From positions 1 through 33,805 of the IMG/VR virus record IMGVR_UViG_3300037804_000023: a stretch of 33,805 bases of DNA; one strand, written 5' to 3'. The stretch is from a virus. This document shows positions 7,233-16,013 of this stretch, piece by piece. The position numbers and the translations under genes are program-made. Numbering within the stretch: position 1 is the stretch's first letter; each line of letters begins with the position of its first letter. A model generated the notes under the pieces. It searched no databases. It saw only the letters and a list, made by a program, of their open reading frames with translations, and was not told the origin of the DNA.

Positions 7233-8183
7233 ATGATAGAATCAGAAGTTACCCCCGATATGGAAGTAAAGGGCACTACTGCGTCAGAACCAGTGAACGA
7301 GGATGTAACAAATCCTCTTGAGGGTTTTTTTAGAGCTAACGGTCTTGAAGAAGAGCAACCATCAAATGACCCATTCAATACGAATGAAATATCACCCGAT
7401 GTACCTGCTCAAGAGCAAGTTCAACAAGCTCAACAAGAAACTCAGGATAACGATGAAAAGCGTTATCAATATTGGCAAAGTGAGGCTGATAAAGCTCGTA
7501 ATGAAAATGCACATATGGCACAACGCCTACAAGCATTAGAACAACAAGCCCAAGCACCTCAGCCAACAGTAGAAAACGAAGTAGAAGAAGACAGACAGTT
7601 TCCACCTCCACCAATGAAACCTTCAAAGCCTAGAGGCTTTAATAGGGGTGAAGCGGTAGAGGATACTACTTCTGAGTCTGCAAAGTACCTCGATGATGTA
7701 GAAGAATGGCGAGATGAGATGGATGATTATAACAGACTACAATCTGAATATAATCTAGCATTAGTAGAAGAGGAGAAGCAGAAAATTGTAGAAGAAAGAA
7801 ACGAGATACTAAGGCAACAAGCTGAAAGTCAAAACAGACAGCAACAAATGAGTGGAATACAGAATCATTTGAGGGCAAATTATCAAGCTAGTGACCAAGA
7901 GATAGCACAATTCGTAGAGATTATGGATAAACCTGAATCTGTTACTATTGATAACTTGTTTAAATTGTATAGAATGGAGTCTGGTAATCAGACTGTATCT
8001 AGACAAGCACCTCTAACTGAAACTGCTCCAAATGAATCATTTCAGCAGATGCAGAGAGCACAGCAAGTTCCAGCTAGTATGGGAGTTCTACCTTCATCGG
8101 GCAATACTCAGGGTAGTGCAGAAGACAATATGATGGATTCTATGATTAGCAATTACAAAAAACAGAACCCTTGGGGTTCGTAA
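7233..8183 (+). CDS. Scaffolding protein candidate
   Basis: A 316-residue acidic protein, rich in Gln and Glu, with no globular motif. Gln-rich coiled segments span about 65-110 and 165-205, and a PPPPMKPSKPRG proline stretch lies near 122-133. The small C-terminal module ends in NYKKQNPWGS. Composition, helical content and placement between portal and capsid genes are typical of phage assembly scaffolds, which fill the procapsid and leave before DNA packaging. Function is inferred from context only. A protease role is not supported, since no catalytic triad is visible. Confidence 0.75.
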   Translation: MIESEVTPDMEVKGTTASEPVNEDVTNPLEGFFRANGLEEEQPSNDPFNTNEISPDVPAQEQVQQAQQETQDNDEKRYQYWQSEADKARNENAHMAQRLQALEQQAQAPQPTVENEVEEDRQFPPPPMKPSKPRGFNRGEAVEDTTSESAKYLDDVEEWRDEMDDYNRLQSEYNLALVEEEKQKIVEERNEILRQQAESQNRQQQMSGIQNHLRANYQASDQEIAQFVEIMDKPESVTIDNLFKLYRMESGNQTVSRQAPLTETAPNESFQQMQRAQQVPASMGVLPSSGNTQGSAEDNMMDSMISNYKKQNPWGS

Positions 8184-8199
8184 AAGGAGAAACTAGACT

Positions 8200-9516
8200 A
8201 TGGCAAATGTATTTAGTCATAAAACAGGTGTAACTCCGGGTGGCGTGTCGATTGACGACAACCGCCGGATTTATAACTTTGGCGAAAGAGTCGCTGAGTT
8301 AGCACCTCAACAGTCTCCGTTCTTTGTATATCTAAGCAAAATGGCTAAAGAAGCTACTGATGACCCAGTATTCAAGTTCCTTGAACAGCGTCATCAATGG
8401 CAACGTAGAGATTTTGAATTAAAAACTGCTATAAGTACACAGGTCACTAAAGGTAGTGATTCTGCTGAACTTAAAATGGTTTGTGGATATGACAAATTCG
8501 GAGTAGAAACAGCGGCAAGTGCCGCACCACAATTCTTTGTAAAGAACCAAGTTGTTAGAATTGGTGGCAAAGCGTGGAAAATCAAATCAATCGAGAATGT
8601 AGGTACTGGATTAAACGCAACTTATGTGGCTGGTACAGTTGGCACTTACTCATCAGTTAAACTAACAGCACTAGAAGATTCTGGTACTTTAGCGGCTGGT
8701 GTAAAGGGTCAGATAATCGGTAGTGCGTATGGTGAAGCAACAGTTGACCCAGACGGATGGAAAGATGAACTCTACACTAGAGAAGGTTACTGTCAGATTT
8801 TTAAAACTGGCATTCAGCTTTTCTCAGGTACAGCTCTAGCGACTCGTTACAGAGGTCGTCCAGATGAGTATCGTAGAGTATGGTCTAGTAAGTTAATGGA
8901 ACATAAGATGGACATTGAACACGCTATGTTGTTTGGTGTTGGTGCCGCTGATGAATCAGCCTCTGTTGGTCCTATTCGTTACTCACACGGAATTGTGCCT
9001 TATACTTTAGCTAATGGAAAGAACTATGCTTTCTCTTATGCTAATAGTACTTATGACACATTCATCGATTCAATGAAGGACTTCTTTGCTCCAGAAACTG
9101 GAAACAGTGGAGACAAGTTGGTTCTTTGTTCTCGTACAATCTTAGCTTGGTTACAAAAGCTAGGGGCTAATGGATTCTTGAAGAACACTGTAACTTCTAG
9201 CTCTTATAAGTTAGATGTTCAGAATATTCAGGGTGCATTTGGGCATCAGGTAACAAAGGTAAATACCATTTTTGGTAACTTACACTTTATTGCTGAGCCA
9301 TTGTTTAGAGGGCAAGACGATAATATTGCAGTAGCTATTGATATGGCTAATGTAAAATATCGTCCATTGGCTGGTAATGGTATCTCAAGAGATACACACA
9401 TTATCACTAATGTGCAGGATAACAATATGGATGGAAGGAAAGACATCGTAATGACCGAAGCTGGTCTTGAGATATCTCTTCCTGAGACTCACGCCTTAAT
9501 GACCTTTGGAACTTAA
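8200..9516 (+). CDS. Major capsid protein (HK97-like fold)
   Basis: A 438-residue protein with AAGGAG nine bases upstream. Its N-terminal GERVAELAPQQSPFFVYLSK (27-46) and the central helix with KLMEHKMDIEHAMLFGVG (229-246) are typical of major capsid proteins of the SU10/DUF5309-type HK97-fold group. Residues about 80-190 look like an inserted beta-rich loop domain. It follows the scaffold and is followed by a strong hairpin. Subunits would assemble the icosahedral shell. The subfamily name is from pattern memory and less certain than the capsid call. Confidence 0.88.
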   Translation: MANVFSHKTGVTPGGVSIDDNRRIYNFGERVAELAPQQSPFFVYLSKMAKEATDDPVFKFLEQRHQWQRRDFELKTAISTQVTKGSDSAELKMVCGYDKFGVETAASAAPQFFVKNQVVRIGGKAWKIKSIENVGTGLNATYVAGTVGTYSSVKLTALEDSGTLAAGVKGQIIGSAYGEATVDPDGWKDELYTREGYCQIFKTGIQLFSGTALATRYRGRPDEYRRVWSSKLMEHKMDIEHAMLFGVGAADESASVGPIRYSHGIVPYTLANGKNYAFSYANSTYDTFIDSMKDFFAPETGNSGDKLVLCSRTILAWLQKLGANGFLKNTVTSSSYKLDVQNIQGAFGHQVTKVNTIFGNLHFIAEPLFRGQDDNIAVAIDMANVKYRPLAGNGISRDTHIITNVQDNNMDGRKDIVMTEAGLEISLPETHALMTFGT

Positions 9517-9535
9517 GCGTAGGTAAGTTAAAATG

Positions 9536-9553
9536 GGGGGTCTTCGGACCCCC
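9536..9553 (+). terminator. GC-rich UUCG hairpin after capsid gene
   Basis: GGGGGTC (9536-9542) pairs perfectly with GACCCCC (9547-9553) around a stable C(UUCG)G tetraloop. It lies 20 bases after the capsid stop codon. No T-run follows (TATTAAAAGG), so it may protect the capsid mRNA from 3' decay or reduce readthrough rather than stop all transcription. The next ribosome site (AAAGGAT) comes just after it. Confidence 0.6.
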
Positions 9554-9568
9554 TATTAAAAGGATAAT

Positions 9569-10624
9569 ATGTCATTAACAAGTAAAGTACAAAATTATAC
9601 AAATAGCACATCTTCAGAGAATATATCAGATGCGTTAAATAGAGCTGTTGATTATTCAATATCTATTGTAGCTCAAGTAAATCCGGGATTACTACCTGCT
9701 TTTTCTAATGTACAGATTATAGTTAATAATACAACCTCTCTTGGTTATGATTATTATTCAGGAAACAAGACATACCATTTATTAAAAGTTGAAAGAGCGG
9801 ATGGCGAAGATACTTATAGACACTGTCAGCCAGTTCCAGACTCACAAGCAAGAGACGCTTTTAATACAAATAGCATTTATTATGCATTGCCTGATAATCC
9901 TGTTTATTGGATAAGCGATGAAAATAGTTTATTTATGGCACCGTTAGCTACTGCTCAAGCCAAAAAAGGTTTTAAAATAACAACAGTTCCAGATTTTAGC
10001 GGAAGAACTATAAATGATGGTGCTGAAACAATTACTCAGTTTCCAAAAAATTTCAATGAGTTAGTCATACTTCATTCAGCAGAATTAATACTAGTAGAAA
10101 GACTTGCAGATTTTAGAACAAAGTTACCAACAGATTTAGATGCAGATACTACTTTGTTTGACCAAATAGCAGATGTGTCTGCGAGTATTAGTTATACTTT
10201 TCCATCTGCTGATTTTCAAGATGCAATAGATAAATCTAAAAATTTAATAAGTGGAACTACTATGGGTGGAGATACTGAGCCAGAAAGTGCACAGTATTGG
10301 TTAGCTGATGAAGATGAAGATATGACAGCCTCTACACTACAAGTTGCTTCTCAAGAGTTACAAAGAGCCAATTCTATTTTAGGAGAGTTTAACGCAGAAC
10401 TAGGTGCTCAATCTGCTCAAAAGCAACAAGTCTTGGCTGAGTTCCAAGCTAATCTCCAAAAGAAAATGGGATTATATGATAAAATTATTCAAAAAATTAC
10501 AGTAGATTATCAATGGACACAGGGTCAATTACAACTTATTGGTGCAAAAAAACAAGAGTTTATACAAGTTAACATTGGAAGTGCTGGTATAAAAGACGAC
10601 CCTAAGGAAACTAAAGCTATATGA
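9569..10624 (+). CDS. Neck/adaptor-type virion protein with C-terminal coiled coil
   Basis: A 351-residue protein with AAAGGAT before the ATG. Residues 1-250 look globular, with alternating helices and strands. About 258-335 form a long coiled coil with Gln/Ala heptads (ELQRANSILGEFNAELGAQS). It is the first gene after the capsid hairpin, where podovirus-like genomes carry head completion and neck proteins. A structural role is inferred from this position and the fold pattern; the exact family is not recognised. Its stop overlaps the next start by four bases. Confidence 0.55.
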   Translation: MSLTSKVQNYTNSTSSENISDALNRAVDYSISIVAQVNPGLLPAFSNVQIIVNNTTSLGYDYYSGNKTYHLLKVERADGEDTYRHCQPVPDSQARDAFNTNSIYYALPDNPVYWISDENSLFMAPLATAQAKKGFKITTVPDFSGRTINDGAETITQFPKNFNELVILHSAELILVERLADFRTKLPTDLDADTTLFDQIADVSASISYTFPSADFQDAIDKSKNLISGTTMGGDTEPESAQYWLADEDEDMTASTLQVASQELQRANSILGEFNAELGAQSAQKQQVLAEFQANLQKKMGLYDKIIQKITVDYQWTQGQLQLIGAKKQEFIQVNIGSAGIKDDPKETKAI

Positions 10625-10884
10625 AGTTAAAAGAAATGATAGAAAGAGTCCAACAACATCATCCAAGTATGGGGCAAGTTGAGATAATAAGATATTTAAA
10701 TGATGCCGCTAATGATATGGGTTTTAGAACAGAGATTATAGAGTCTATGGATACATTTAGCACAGTTGAGAATCAAAGAGTATACCCACTTAAAAAACAT
10801 ATTATTAAAGTAAAGGGTGTAGATTATGATAATAAGACTATTAAGAAATTAATAGGCAGACCCACTGAAAGGGATGTTACATAA
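10621..10884 (+). CDS. Small adaptor-like protein, N-terminal half
   Basis: An 87-residue protein overlapping the previous gene by ATGA. It begins with a helix (MKLKEMIERVQQHHPSMGQ) followed by YLNDAANDMGFRTEI and a strand region ending in VKGVDYDNK. This is the usual N-terminal layout of phage head-tail connector or adaptor proteins. The stop and the next start share TAATG, and the following protein looks like the matching C-terminal half. It may therefore be one adaptor encoded by two coupled genes. Confidence 0.5.
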   Translation: MKLKEMIERVQQHHPSMGQVEIIRYLNDAANDMGFRTEIIESMDTFSTVENQRVYPLKKHIIKVKGVDYDNKTIKKLIGRPTERDVT

Positions 10885-11375
10885 TGGAAAGACAAAATTT
10901 AAACATTAGCCAGAACTTATGGTGGACAGAAAGAGATTCTGTTCTTATTGCTTATTATGATTCTAGTACAGGAAAGTTTAGCTCTCCAAGAGAAGTTAAA
11001 CAAATCAATTTACTTTACATACAGAGACCAGATAAGTTTTTAGTACCCGGAGAAACTCCAGAAAGAGATGGATTTACTACAGCAAGTACAAGTGCAGTTA
11101 CAGGTGCTTATCTAGGAACAGAGTTAGCTGGTAGTGATTCAGTGCCAACTATGCAAGAATCTCAGTATTTAAATCAAGAATCAGAGATACCAGAGCAATT
11201 CCACGAATCCTTGGTAAATCGTGTGATAGCAAACGGATATGAAAGAAAGGTTGAAACATTAGCACTATCAAATCATTATATGACTAAATATGAAGTTGGT
11301 ATTAAAAAGGCTAAGGCTTATGCCTTTAGAGGGAGAGATGGTTCTAGGCAAACAATACAACCAATGGATTTTTAA
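10884..11375 (+). CDS. Adaptor-like protein, C-terminal half
   Basis: A 163-residue protein whose ATG overlaps the previous stop (TAATG). It starts with QNLWWTERDSVLIAYYDSSTG, then INLLYIQRPDKFLVPGE, and ends in a helix (IPEQFHESLVNRVIANGYERK, about 109-129) and a basic tail. The helix resembles the last helices of gateway or connector proteins. The upstream gene supplies what would be the N-terminal part. Role in joining head and tail is inference. Confidence 0.5.
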   Translation: MERQNLNISQNLWWTERDSVLIAYYDSSTGKFSSPREVKQINLLYIQRPDKFLVPGETPERDGFTTASTSAVTGAYLGTELAGSDSVPTMQESQYLNQESEIPEQFHESLVNRVIANGYERKVETLALSNHYMTKYEVGIKKAKAYAFRGRDGSRQTIQPMDF

Positions 11376-11588
11376 ATGGGCGTTAAATTTAGCGATATAA
11401 ATACAGCTTTTGACACTATAGCATTTTCTTTTAATAATATTTTACTTGGTCTGTTTGTAAAAGGAACGCCAACAGTTAGGGTTATAAATGCAATTCCTAC
11501 TGCATCTACAAGAGTTGCTAAATCAGCTCCACCAGTTTTTAATAGAGTTAATGAATCAACAGCACCAGTTTACACGAGGGTAATATAA
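11376..11588 (+). CDS. Small repeat-containing structural protein
   Basis: 70 residues; the ATG follows the previous TAA directly. The C-terminal half repeats a roughly ten-residue unit ending in RV (TVRVINAIP, TASTRVAKS, VFNRVNES, VYTRVI), suggesting a short beta-repeat. The N-terminus is a helix with a hydrophobic NNILLGLFV. It lies between adaptor and fibre genes and ends in TAATG with the next gene. No family is recognised; a minor tail or fibre-attachment role is possible. Confidence 0.45.
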   Translation: MGVKFSDINTAFDTIAFSFNNILLGLFVKGTPTVRVINAIPTASTRVAKSAPPVFNRVNESTAPVYTRVI

Positions 11589-11929
11589 TGGCAGGAAGTT
11601 TATCAAGTCCTAATTTAGTAAAGGATGTATATACTAAGCTTGTATGGTATAATACAAGTGATGGTAAAATGTATAGAGACAATGGTACTTCTGACGTAGA
11701 AGTATTACCTGATTTAGTATCTGGAAATATTTTAAAACATCAAACAAGTAGTTCTGTATCATCAGGAGACTTGTTTCAAATCTTAAATAATAGCACAGAA
11801 GTGTTCTCTGTAGATTATCAGGGAGCAGTGCATTTGAAACCAAGAACATCGGCACCAGCAGACAACTCCGAAGGAACTCTTTATTATGATAGTTCTCAAG
11901 GGTCCTTATTGGTATCAGTCGAAGTATAG
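11588..11929 (+). CDS. Putative minor fibre/tail structural protein
   Basis: 113 residues, starting in the previous stop codon. It has phage-fibre language: KLVWYNTSDGKMYRDNGT near the N-terminus and EGTLYYDSSQGSLLVSVEV at the C-terminus. These are typical of short beta modules in tail fibres and of fibre-foot proteins. It precedes the first large fibre gene by 12 bases with AGGAGAAT as that gene's ribosome site. Function is inferred from composition and position. Confidence 0.5.
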   Translation: MAGSLSSPNLVKDVYTKLVWYNTSDGKMYRDNGTSDVEVLPDLVSGNILKHQTSSSVSSGDLFQILNNSTEVFSVDYQGAVHLKPRTSAPADNSEGTLYYDSSQGSLLVSVEV

Positions 11930-11941
11930 GAGAATAACACT

Positions 11942-13285
11942 ATGGCTAAAGAGTGGAAAAAAATCCAGCGGTCTGATGAGGACTATACTGGTAAAGTTAC
12001 AGGTACTATAGATGGAACATCTGTAGCGGACATTAAAACAGGAGCGGCGGCAGGAGTAGCTGTAAAAGTAATTACAGATGATGCCTTCGATAGTAATAAA
12101 AAATTAAAAGTATCTAATGCGGCTGATGGATTAAAGAATGCTAATACGACAGCAACAGATGTTGGCTTAGAAAATGTAGCAAACGAAAATCCGGCTACAT
12201 TAAAAGCTACAATGTCATTAAATAATGTTGAGAATAAAGACCAAGCAACAATATTAGGCGGTGCTTTTACAGGTACTATTGGCGGTACATCGGCAACAGA
12301 CATTAAATCGGGAGCTGCCGCAGGTGCAACTGCTAACCAAGATGACACAGCTACAATATTAGGTGGAAACTTAACTGGTAGTATTAATGGAACAACTGGC
12401 TCTACTGTTGTAAGTAATGCCGCAGATGGTGCATTAATAAAACCAGCTTTTGACACATCGGGTTCAAGCCCAATAATCAAAGCAGATAACGCTCCATCAA
12501 CTTTAAAAAACGCTTCAGTTAGTATAAACTCTGATGGTACGTTGAGTGGTGCTGGTTCAGGTCAAGTAAGTGCTACTGGATTAGGAGCTATTAAAACTGA
12601 CTTGGCAAACGCACCTACAACTATTGTAAATTCTAATACAACGGCTAGTGATGTAGGTCTAGACCAAGTAACAAACGAATCTAAAACAACTATGTTTTCA
12701 TCTCCAACTTTTAGTGGCACAGTAGCAGGTGTAAGTAAAGCTCACGTTGGACTAAGTGCTGTTGATAATACAGCGGATAGTGCTAAACCAGTATCGACTG
12801 CACAAGCAACTTCAATAGCAACAAAAGCACCTACAGCAAATCCTACTTTTACAGGAACTGTAGCTGGGGTTTCTTCAACTCACGTTGGTTTAGGAAATGT
12901 TGTTAACCAAGCGATTACAGTAGCATCTGGTAAGATTAAATTTGACGGAACGTCTCAAACTATTGATGCTGATAAACTTGGAGGTAAAACATCAGGTGAA
13001 ACTGAAACTTCTGCCGCATCTACAGCAGAAAGCAATATTCTTGATGGTGCACCAGCAGGGTTACGAACACTGAATGAACTAGCCGCCGCATTAAATGACG
13101 ATGCTAGTTTCAATACAACCGTAACTAATAGCATAGCAACTAAAGGTCCAGCACCTCTTACGCTAACAGCAGAAGATGTAGATGGAGACGCAACCTTTTC
13201 AAGTTCAGCAAATACTCCAGCAAATCTAGTAGTAGGTCAAGTGGGGATATTTGGTGGTAATCAATATGTAGTTGTAGACGTTTAG
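11942..13285 (+). CDS. Tail fibre protein A
   Basis: A 447-residue Ala/Thr/Ser/Gly-rich protein. It has repeated fibre modules with the hVGLxxVxN pattern (VGLENVANEN, VGLDQVTNES, VGLSAVDNTA, VGLGNVVNQA) and NPTFTGTVAGVSSTHVGL units. Near the C-terminus is the LRTLNELAAALNDDASFNT motif common in phage fibres, ending with GQVGIFGGNQYVVVDV. Trimeric fibres of this kind bind the cell surface. The N-terminal 20 residues (MAKEWKKIQRSDEDYTGKV) match fibre B ([19 protein letters not shown]), so both probably attach to the same virion site. It lacks an obvious receptor-binding C-terminal domain. Confidence 0.8.
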   Translation: MAKEWKKIQRSDEDYTGKVTGTIDGTSVADIKTGAAAGVAVKVITDDAFDSNKKLKVSNAADGLKNANTTATDVGLENVANENPATLKATMSLNNVENKDQATILGGAFTGTIGGTSATDIKSGAAAGATANQDDTATILGGNLTGSINGTTGSTVVSNAADGALIKPAFDTSGSSPIIKADNAPSTLKNASVSINSDGTLSGAGSGQVSATGLGAIKTDLANAPTTIVNSNTTASDVGLDQVTNESKTTMFSSPTFSGTVAGVSKAHVGLSAVDNTADSAKPVSTAQATSIATKAPTANPTFTGTVAGVSSTHVGLGNVVNQAITVASGKIKFDGTSQTIDADKLGGKTSGETETSAASTAESNILDGAPAGLRTLNELAAALNDDASFNTTVTNSIATKGPAPLTLTAEDVDGDATFSSSANTPANLVVGQVGIFGGNQYVVVDV

Positions 13286-13294
13286 GAGTAAAAA

Positions 13295-13843
13295 ATGGCT
13301 AAGAAAGTAATAAAATCTTTTGCTCTAAAAGACCTGAAATGTTCTTTACCCGACAGTGGTCAGTTTCCTGAAAAGGAGACTGGCACTTCAGGTAAGGAGT
13401 ATGTAGGGTTACCGCCTTATGAATACGAACCTTTGAAAAAATCTTTACAAGACAAAGGTTATAAACCTGAAGACTATGACTATATTGTAGCTACATCAGA
13501 TGGTAAAGTTTTATGGGGTGGTAGAAGAGTATGGTTGATGCAAAAAGATATGGGGCTAGACCAAGACCAAATGATTGATTGTGAAATATGGGAAAAACAA
13601 GATTGGTTAGATGAATTAAAAAAAGCAATGACAGCTAATGTTAATCCAAACTTATTTCGTACAAGAGATAAAGATGGTAAAAAAGTTATGCCAACTGCTA
13701 AATTAACTATGGGACCAGACCACAAAGGATACCAGAACTTAAGGAAATATCAAAAGAATATGACGATGCCTTACAACCTTGATGATTTTGTGTTGTCAAA
13801 TGGTCTAACACTAAAAGAACAAAGAGAGTTAAACGATAAATGA
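13295..13843 (+). CDS. ParB-like fold protein
   Basis: A 182-residue protein; AGGAGT before the ATG. Residues about 45-110 follow the ParB/Srx N-terminal pattern: a helix (YEPLKKSLQDKGY), a strand (YDYIVATSDGKVLW), a GGRRVWLMQ box at 75-83 equivalent to the family's GxxR motif, then MIDCEIW. In this fold the box binds nucleotide (CTP or ATP) or phosphate. The C-terminal part is lysine-rich and helical. It sits between two fibre paralogues, an unusual place for a ParB-like protein, so it may modify or assemble the fibres, or be a passenger. Motif-level evidence only. Confidence 0.5.
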   Translation: MAKKVIKSFALKDLKCSLPDSGQFPEKETGTSGKEYVGLPPYEYEPLKKSLQDKGYKPEDYDYIVATSDGKVLWGGRRVWLMQKDMGLDQDQMIDCEIWEKQDWLDELKKAMTANVNPNLFRTRDKDGKKVMPTAKLTMGPDHKGYQNLRKYQKNMTMPYNLDDFVLSNGLTLKEQRELNDK

Positions 13844-14091
13844 GTTTCTGGGATGATGCAAAATCAAAATTAAAACCGGCGAAAGCCAATGAAGAAGTAG
13901 TAGACTTACAACAAAAACTATCAAAGTTAGAACTTTCTGACATAAATTATATTTATGATATGATGTTGAATGGAAACTATAGGGGTAGAGAAATAGAACA
14001 AGCAACAACGACTTATTTAAAAGTTAAGTTTATTAAAGCTATGCTAGAACAAGGAGATAGTAATGGAAAAGAAGAAGTTGAAAGTAGTTAA
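13840..14091 (+). CDS. Unknown small helical protein
   Basis: 83 residues, overlapping the ParB-like gene by ATGA. It is helical and charged with a likely coiled coil at about 20-32 (VVDLQQKLSKLEL). It starts SFWDDAKSKLKPAK. No family recognised. It belongs to the insert between the two fibre paralogues and overlaps the next small gene by 29 bases, so it is probably coupled to it. Confidence 0.45.
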   Translation: MSFWDDAKSKLKPAKANEEVVDLQQKLSKLELSDINYIYDMMLNGNYRGREIEQATTTYLKVKFIKAMLEQGDSNGKEEVESS

Positions 14092-14260
14092 ATGTACCAC
14101 ACAAGAACTTGAAGGTATCTGCACACTAATATCAGGTATTGAAGTTAAAGTAGGTGAAGGTGCTTGGGTATATGAAATGCACAAAAAATTTACAAAAGCA
14201 TTTGAAGAGGCGGCTAAAACTGACCCTGATTATGAATTACAAGAAGTAGACAATGGCTAA
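14063..14260 (+). CDS. Unknown small basic-acidic protein
   Basis: 65 residues, with GGAGA nearby inside the previous gene. The sequence is MEKKKLKVVKCTTQELEG followed by an amphipathic helix and an acidic end. A single Cys at 11 and no other motif. It ends within the start of fibre B (ATGGCTAA overlap), which ties its translation to that fibre. An assembly or chaperone role for the fibre is conceivable but not shown. Confidence 0.4.
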   Translation: MEKKKLKVVKCTTQELEGICTLISGIEVKVGEGAWVYEMHKKFTKAFEEAAKTDPDYELQEVDNG

Positions 14261-16013
14261 ACAATGGAAACAAGTACAAAGAGCTGACTCTGATTTTGCT
14301 GGTAACGTAACTGGTAAAGTCAATAATGTTGTTGTTAGTAATGTATACACTACTAGCAACAAACCTAGTAAAACAGATGTAGGTCTTGGCAATGTAACCA
14401 ATGAATCAAAAAGTACTATGTTTGCTAATCCTACATTTACAGGTACGCCAAGCGGTATAACTAAAAGTCACGTAGGTTTAAGTGCTGTAGAGAATTTTAG
14501 TAAAGCAAGTATATTAGGTGGTACCTTTACTGGCGATATAGGCGGTACAAGTGCGGCTGATATTAAGGCTAAAGCTGTAGCTGGAGAAGCGGCTAAAAGT
14601 GCTGTAGATGGTAGCACAGCTATTACTATGGTAGGTGGTTCATTAAGTATTGGTACTGCTTCAGGTGGAGTATATCCTTTTTCAGTAGATACTTCTGGTA
14701 ATTTAAAAATTAAAAATGATGAGTTCCAAGCATTAGCAGATGGTACTGTTAACTGTAAAGGTAGCTTTACTATTAATCAAGATTCTAGTAGTAATTCAAA
14801 AATACTTTTATCAGGTTCAGGTAATGGTACTGCTGAAGTAGAAGTACAGGGTGCTAATCCTACATTCGACCTTGGTGGAAGTAGTCCACTTGGTACATCT
14901 ACTTTATATATTAAAAGAGGTGGAACAAACAACCAAGCTAGAATAAACTTTAGAACAGGAACTGGGGCTACAACATTTGCTATAGGTAACTCTAATAATA
15001 GCGGTATAAACGACCAATTTGCTATAGCTACTAGGTCATTATGGAGTAGTGGAACTGCACCTGAAAGAGCTTTATCTTTTGATGCAGATGGTAAAATAGG
15101 TATGTATTCTAATAGTAAGACTGTTGCAGGATTTACATTTGGTAGCGATGGTACTAATAAACACGTTTATGTTAAAAGTGGTGGCTTAGGAGTTGGTACT
15201 ACTTCTTTCGTAAACGGAGGAATAACTAATGGAAGCGGTGGAATAACTACAGACGGAGATATGTTTGTTGGTTCAAACTTAACTGTAGATGGTGGAGATG
15301 CTACATTTTATAATGATGTAGGTGTTCAAGGAAATCTAGACGCACAAACATATAGTGGTAACGGTTCTGGATTATCAAATATTGTACCAGCTAATAACTC
15401 TGTAACTCTCGCAAAAATGGCAGATAATTCAGTTAGGGTTGCTGAGTTAGATACAAATAATACTCCAGCTTCTGGACAGCAGTTAACTTATATTCCATCA
15501 GGAACAGGGTTATCTTGGATAAATCCAGTTGATGTATGTAATTGGCAATGGAATGCAAGATGGTATACTAGATATAATGATTATTTTTACCCTAATAGTA
15601 GTTATGGTATGAACGAGCCAAACTGGTCTACTAGTTCATCTAGTGCTAAGACTACTTGGTTAGCATATCATATGCCACCTTTTGTTGCTCCATTTGCTTT
15701 TACACTTACAGAATGTTTTCTTCGTGGTGCACCAACTAGTGGTCAGACCTTTGAGCTTATATTAAAGAAAGGAACTCCTAGCTGGGCTAATAGTTCTTCA
15801 GCTACTACTATTGCAAATATAACTAGTGGCAGTAGCTTAGAAACATTATATTGTACACAAAGTAGAAAAAATGAATTAGGGCAACAGGCTTTAAGTGTAA
15901 GTGTAGCTAAGGGAGATATACTTGTTCCTCAATTAAGAAGGGTAACAGGCAACAGCTCGACTTATATTTATTTTCAAGGAGTTTTTAACATAGTGGGACA
16001 TAGGACAATATAA
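14253..16013 (+). CDS. Tail fibre protein B, likely receptor-binding
   Basis: 586 residues. The N-terminus copies that of fibre A, and [18 protein letters not shown] and [10 protein letters not shown] match fibre A modules. Middle segments (about 130-400) are beta-rich with [14 protein letters not shown]-type fibre motifs and Gly/Ser/Asn-rich turns. The last 150 residues are a different Trp/Tyr-rich beta domain beginning near [11 protein letters not shown] and ending with DILVPQLRR and [15 protein letters not shown]. Such C-terminal domains are usual receptor-binding heads in marine phage fibres. No S74 autocleaving chaperone motif was seen. It ends in TAATG with the collagen-like gene. Confidence 0.8.
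   Translation: MAKQWKQVQRADSDFAGNVTGKVNNVVVSNVYTTSNKPSKTDVGLGNVTNESKSTMFANPTFTGTPSGITKSHVGLSAVENFSKASILGGTFTGDIGGTSAADIKAKAVAGEAAKSAVDGSTAITMVGGSLSIGTASGGVYPFSVDTSGNLKIKNDEFQALADGTVNCKGSFTINQDSSSNSKILLSGSGNGTAEVEVQGANPTFDLGGSSPLGTSTLYIKRGGTNNQARINFRTGTGATTFAIGNSNNSGINDQFAIATRSLWSSGTAPERALSFDADGKIGMYSNSKTVAGFTFGSDGTNKHVYVKSGGLGVGTTSFVNGGITNGSGGITTDGDMFVGSNLTVDGGDATFYNDVGVQGNLDAQTYSGNGSGLSNIVPANNSVTLAKMADNSVRVAELDTNNTPASGQQLTYIPSGTGLSWINPVDVCNWQWNARWYTRYNDYFYPNSSYGMNEPNWSTSSSSAKTTWLAYHMPPFVAPFAFTLTECFLRGAPTSGQTFELILKKGTPSWANSSSATTIANITSGSSLETLYCTQSRKNELGQQALSVSVAKGDILVPQLRRVTGNSSTYIYFQGVFNIVGHRTI

Noticed and set aside
11983-12480. 165-codon antisense ORF within fibre A
   Set aside because: Hydrophobic Ala/Val-rich product is an antisense image of the Thr/Ala-rich repeats; no promoter or ribosome site.
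11942-16013. Diversity-generating retroelement target in the fibre genes
   Set aside because: No reverse transcriptase or template repeat is visible in the window.
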